A DNA stretch of 64,000 bases from WJKG01 sp964627305 (GTDB taxonomy: Bacteria; Zixibacteria; MSB-5A5; GN15; FEB-12), in assembly GCA_964627305.1 (NCBI GenBank), contig CAZVHP010000007.1, forward strand, positions 1 to 64,000. Reading direction: 5' to 3'. Made by a program: the position numbers and the translations under genes. Position 1 is the first letter of the stretch, and each line of letters starts with the position of its first letter. This document shows, one piece after another, positions 62,090 through 64,000 of this stretch. The notes under the pieces are model-generated. The model did not search any database. It saw only the letters and a list, made by a program, of their open reading frames with translations, and was not told where the DNA came from.

Positions 62090-63142
62090 ATGCTTTTGTT
62101 CAGATCGAAAAACGTGTCGACCGCCGCGATGCTGCTGGTCGCCGCCATCATCATGTGGCCGGGCCCGGCGGCCACAGAGGAACTCGATGTCTCTGACCGT
62201 CTGGCCGAGGTCCGCGACCTGTACTTCGACGCCGACTTCGAGAAGGCGCTGTCACTGACCAATGAGCTGCTGCGACGGCCCGATGTGACCACCGCCGACA
62301 GCATCGCCATCCTGGAGCATCAGGGACTGATCTACTTCAGTTGGGGCAATGACTATCACAATAAGTCGGTGCAGTGTCTGGAGCGCATCTCAAAGATCGA
62401 TCCCTGCCTGATCAAACTGCCCCGCAAGTACTGGCCCGCCCCCATGGCCGACTACTGGTACAAGATAGCCGATACGATGGGCGTACTCACCTGCAACCGC
62501 GGCGCTGACACCAGGGTCCAGACCATTGCCTTCTGGCCGCTCGATGCCACCGCGCAGCAGAAATCGCAGGAGCGGCTCGGAGACCTCGGCGCCGGCCTGG
62601 CCCAGATACTCGAGATTGGATTCATGAACATCGGCGGACTCGAAGTCGTCGAGCGCCAGAAACTCGACTACCTGATCAGGGAACACCAACTGGCCCAGGG
62701 CGAACTGGTCGATCAGCAGACCGCCCTCAAGGCCGGCAAGATGCTCTCGGCACACCTGATGGTCTTCGGCAGCATCATCGAACTTGACGGATCCAAAGAC
62801 ATCAAGCTGGCCTTCCGCGTAACGGAGGTGGAGACCAGCCGTAACCTGATGGGCTTCCAGATCGACGGAAAGAAGGGCCAGTATTACGATCTGATCCAGA
62901 AAGCGACGGAGGAGCTGTGCAAGCGCCTGGATATCGCGCTGTCCGGTGATGCCCGCGACCTGATCAAGGAGGCCGGCACCAAGTCCGGCAGCGCCATGGA
63001 AGAATACGCTGCGGGCCTTCGTTACGAAAGACAGCACGAGTACACCAAAGCCTACAAACACTTCCAGGCAGCGGTTGAGGCCGACCCCGACTTCGGCGAG
63101 GCCCGGACGAAGCTCGATGTCTACAAACCGCTGGTCGGTTAG
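62090..63142 (+). CDS. Exported CsgG-like protein with TPR ends
   Basis: The 350-residue protein has a signal peptide (AMLLVAAIIMWPGPAA). Residues 30-110 and the C-terminus (EEYAAGLRYERQHEYTKAYKHFQAAVEADPDFGEARTKL) are TPR-like. The middle is CsgG/FlgO-like: TIAFWPLDATA, GLEVVERQKLDYLIREHQLAQGELVDQQTALKAGKMLSAHLMVFGSI. CsgG-type domains occur in periplasmic or outer-membrane export and assembly factors. It follows the kinase on the same strand at 123 bases and precedes a paralogue. Its partner is unknown. A T6SS link is only positional. Confidence 0.75.
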   Translation: MLLFRSKNVSTAAMLLVAAIIMWPGPAATEELDVSDRLAEVRDLYFDADFEKALSLTNELLRRPDVTTADSIAILEHQGLIYFSWGNDYHNKSVQCLERISKIDPCLIKLPRKYWPAPMADYWYKIADTMGVLTCNRGADTRVQTIAFWPLDATAQQKSQERLGDLGAGLAQILEIGFMNIGGLEVVERQKLDYLIREHQLAQGELVDQQTALKAGKMLSAHLMVFGSIIELDGSKDIKLAFRVTEVETSRNLMGFQIDGKKGQYYDLIQKATEELCKRLDIALSGDARDLIKEAGTKSGSAMEEYAAGLRYERQHEYTKAYKHFQAAVEADPDFGEARTKLDVYKPLVG

Positions 63143-63191
63143 GTGTAACAGAAGTTGACTACGGCAACCCGTTAGCAAAGAGAAACGCAGT

Positions 63192-64000
63192 ATGGTGATC
63201 CGGTTAAGGATATCTCCCGCCCTGGCCCTTGTTGCCTTCATGGCCCTGCTGATCGCAGGATGTTCAGCAGGACGAGTCGGTCAGGGCCGAAAACTGGCCG
63301 ATGCCGGTCAGTATGACCAGGCAAGGAAGGTCCTGTACCAGGAACTGGAGGCACGCCCGAAGAGCACCGAGGCATGGCGCGAGCTTGGCGCCACCTTCTA
63401 CAAGGAAGGTGAATACGAACGCGCACTGGTCGCCCTCCAGAACGCGAGCGATGAGGACGCCTACGCCCTCATGTACCGCGGCCTGACGCTGGAGGGCCTC
63501 TCTCGCACTACCGAGGCGATCGACAACTACCTTGCCACAATCTCGCACATGCCCCAGGGCAAGACACGCGCGATGGTCCGTCGCCGCCTTGACAGCCTGC
63601 TGCTCGCCGAGGCTACCATGCGCGAGGAGCGACTGGCCCGTGAAGAAAGCGAACTGGAGGCTGCCATCGTGCCGTCCAACGCCGTCGCCGTGGTGACTTT
63701 CGATGCCCGCCACCTCAGCGACGATCTGCGGCCCGTGGCCCGCGGGTTCGCCGAACTGGTGGCCACCGATCTGACCCACGTCAACGCACTGGTCACCGTT
63801 GACCGACTCCGTATCCAGACTCTCCTTCGCGAACAGGAACTGGCCCAATCGGGACTGGTCGACGCCGCCAGCGCCCCGCGCATGGGAAAGCTCCTTGGCG
63901 CCGGTAAACTCGTCGGCGGCAGCATGTCCAGTGCGGGCGACCAACTGCTGGTCAGCGGCTCACTGATCGACCTTGTCTCCGAACAGGGAAGCCGATCGGT
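63192..64000 (+). CDS. CsgG-like lipoprotein with TPRs, cut by the window end
   Basis: The frame is open to the last base, so the 3' end is missing. The start ATG at 63192 gives a lipoprotein signal (ISPALALVAFMALLIAGC, lipobox IAGC). TPR motifs follow (KLADAGQYDQARKVLYQELEARP, WRELGATFYKEGEYERALVALQNA). Then comes a CsgG-like domain (VAVVTFDARHLSDDLRPVARGFAELVATDL, LVTVDRLRIQTLLREQELAQSGLVD, LGAGKLVGGSMSS). It is a paralogue of the gene before it, 49 bases downstream, probably in one operon. Confidence 0.78.
   Translation, partial: MVIRLRISPALALVAFMALLIAGCSAGRVGQGRKLADAGQYDQARKVLYQELEARPKSTEAWRELGATFYKEGEYERALVALQNASDEDAYALMYRGLTLEGLSRTTEAIDNYLATISHMPQGKTRAMVRRRLDSLLLAEATMREERLAREESELEAAIVPSNAVAVVTFDARHLSDDLRPVARGFAELVATDLTHVNALVTVDRLRIQTLLREQELAQSGLVDAASAPRMGKLLGAGKLVGGSMSSAGDQLLVSGSLIDLVSEQGSRS

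Overview
The window reads as a chromosomal segment of a GC-rich, uncultured Gram-negative bacterium. Outer-membrane porins, a TonB-dependent receptor, lipoproteins and a type VI secretion system (T6SS) show the Gram-negative envelope. The paired C-terminal repeats of the 3673-5520 protein (pattern GNVDGDP...DIVDLVFLLAYMFSGG) are the dockerin-like repeats common in candidate phylum Zixibacteria and relatives in the FCB group. That assignment is inferred from protein features, not from a phylogeny. No rRNA, tRNA, CRISPR array, transposase or integrase is visible.

Region 1-5850 (minus strand) is an accessory secretome block: a dockerin/NHL-type protein whose signal peptide lies upstream of an in-frame amber codon, then a two-gene cassette (lipoprotein B plus secreted protein A) present twice. 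The second B copy is cut off at an interspersed palindromic repeat that recurs near 26.3 kb. Region 6.2-10.3 kb has a GH108-like lysozyme, a TPR-thioredoxin protein and a C69 peptidase. Region 10.4-13.3 kb holds an encapsulated-ferritin-like protein with no encapsulin beside it, followed by egtB and egtD of ergothioneine synthesis. Region 13.3-25 kb is mostly housekeeping: a DMT transporter, DEAD-box helicase, Tex, YihY/BrkB, MscS, FolE, a flavoprotein, a DinB-family protein and a TonB receptor. At 25.2-26.3 kb an orphan protein related to the C-terminus of the T6SS PAAR protein ends in a Ser/Asp tail next to a repeat cluster. Region 26.6-40.2 kb has a porin, a double-receiver response regulator, lipoamide dehydrogenase, a polyamine operon (XRE-cupin regulator, speD, PLP decarboxylase, speE) with a clear promoter and paired operator, an outer-membrane protein, mazG, valS and arsM.

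The most distinctive part is 40.2-60 kb, a compact T6SS on the minus strand. A front module (PAAR, predicted zinc-metalloprotease cargo, lipoprotein that may be its immunity protein, DUF1795/DcrB-like chaperone) is followed by a good sigma70-type promoter and a core module (ClpV, TssB, TssC, Hcp, VgrG, TssE, TssF, a TssG carrying a PASTA-like segment, TssK). It ends with three genes that may form an unusual membrane anchor: a C-terminally anchored protein, a GTPase-TM-periplasmic protein in place of a normal TssM, and a small exported protein. TssA and TssJ are not recognisable. A divergent Ser/Thr kinase with PEGA-like extracytoplasmic domains and two CsgG-like proteins, the last cut by the window end, flank it and may regulate or assist it.
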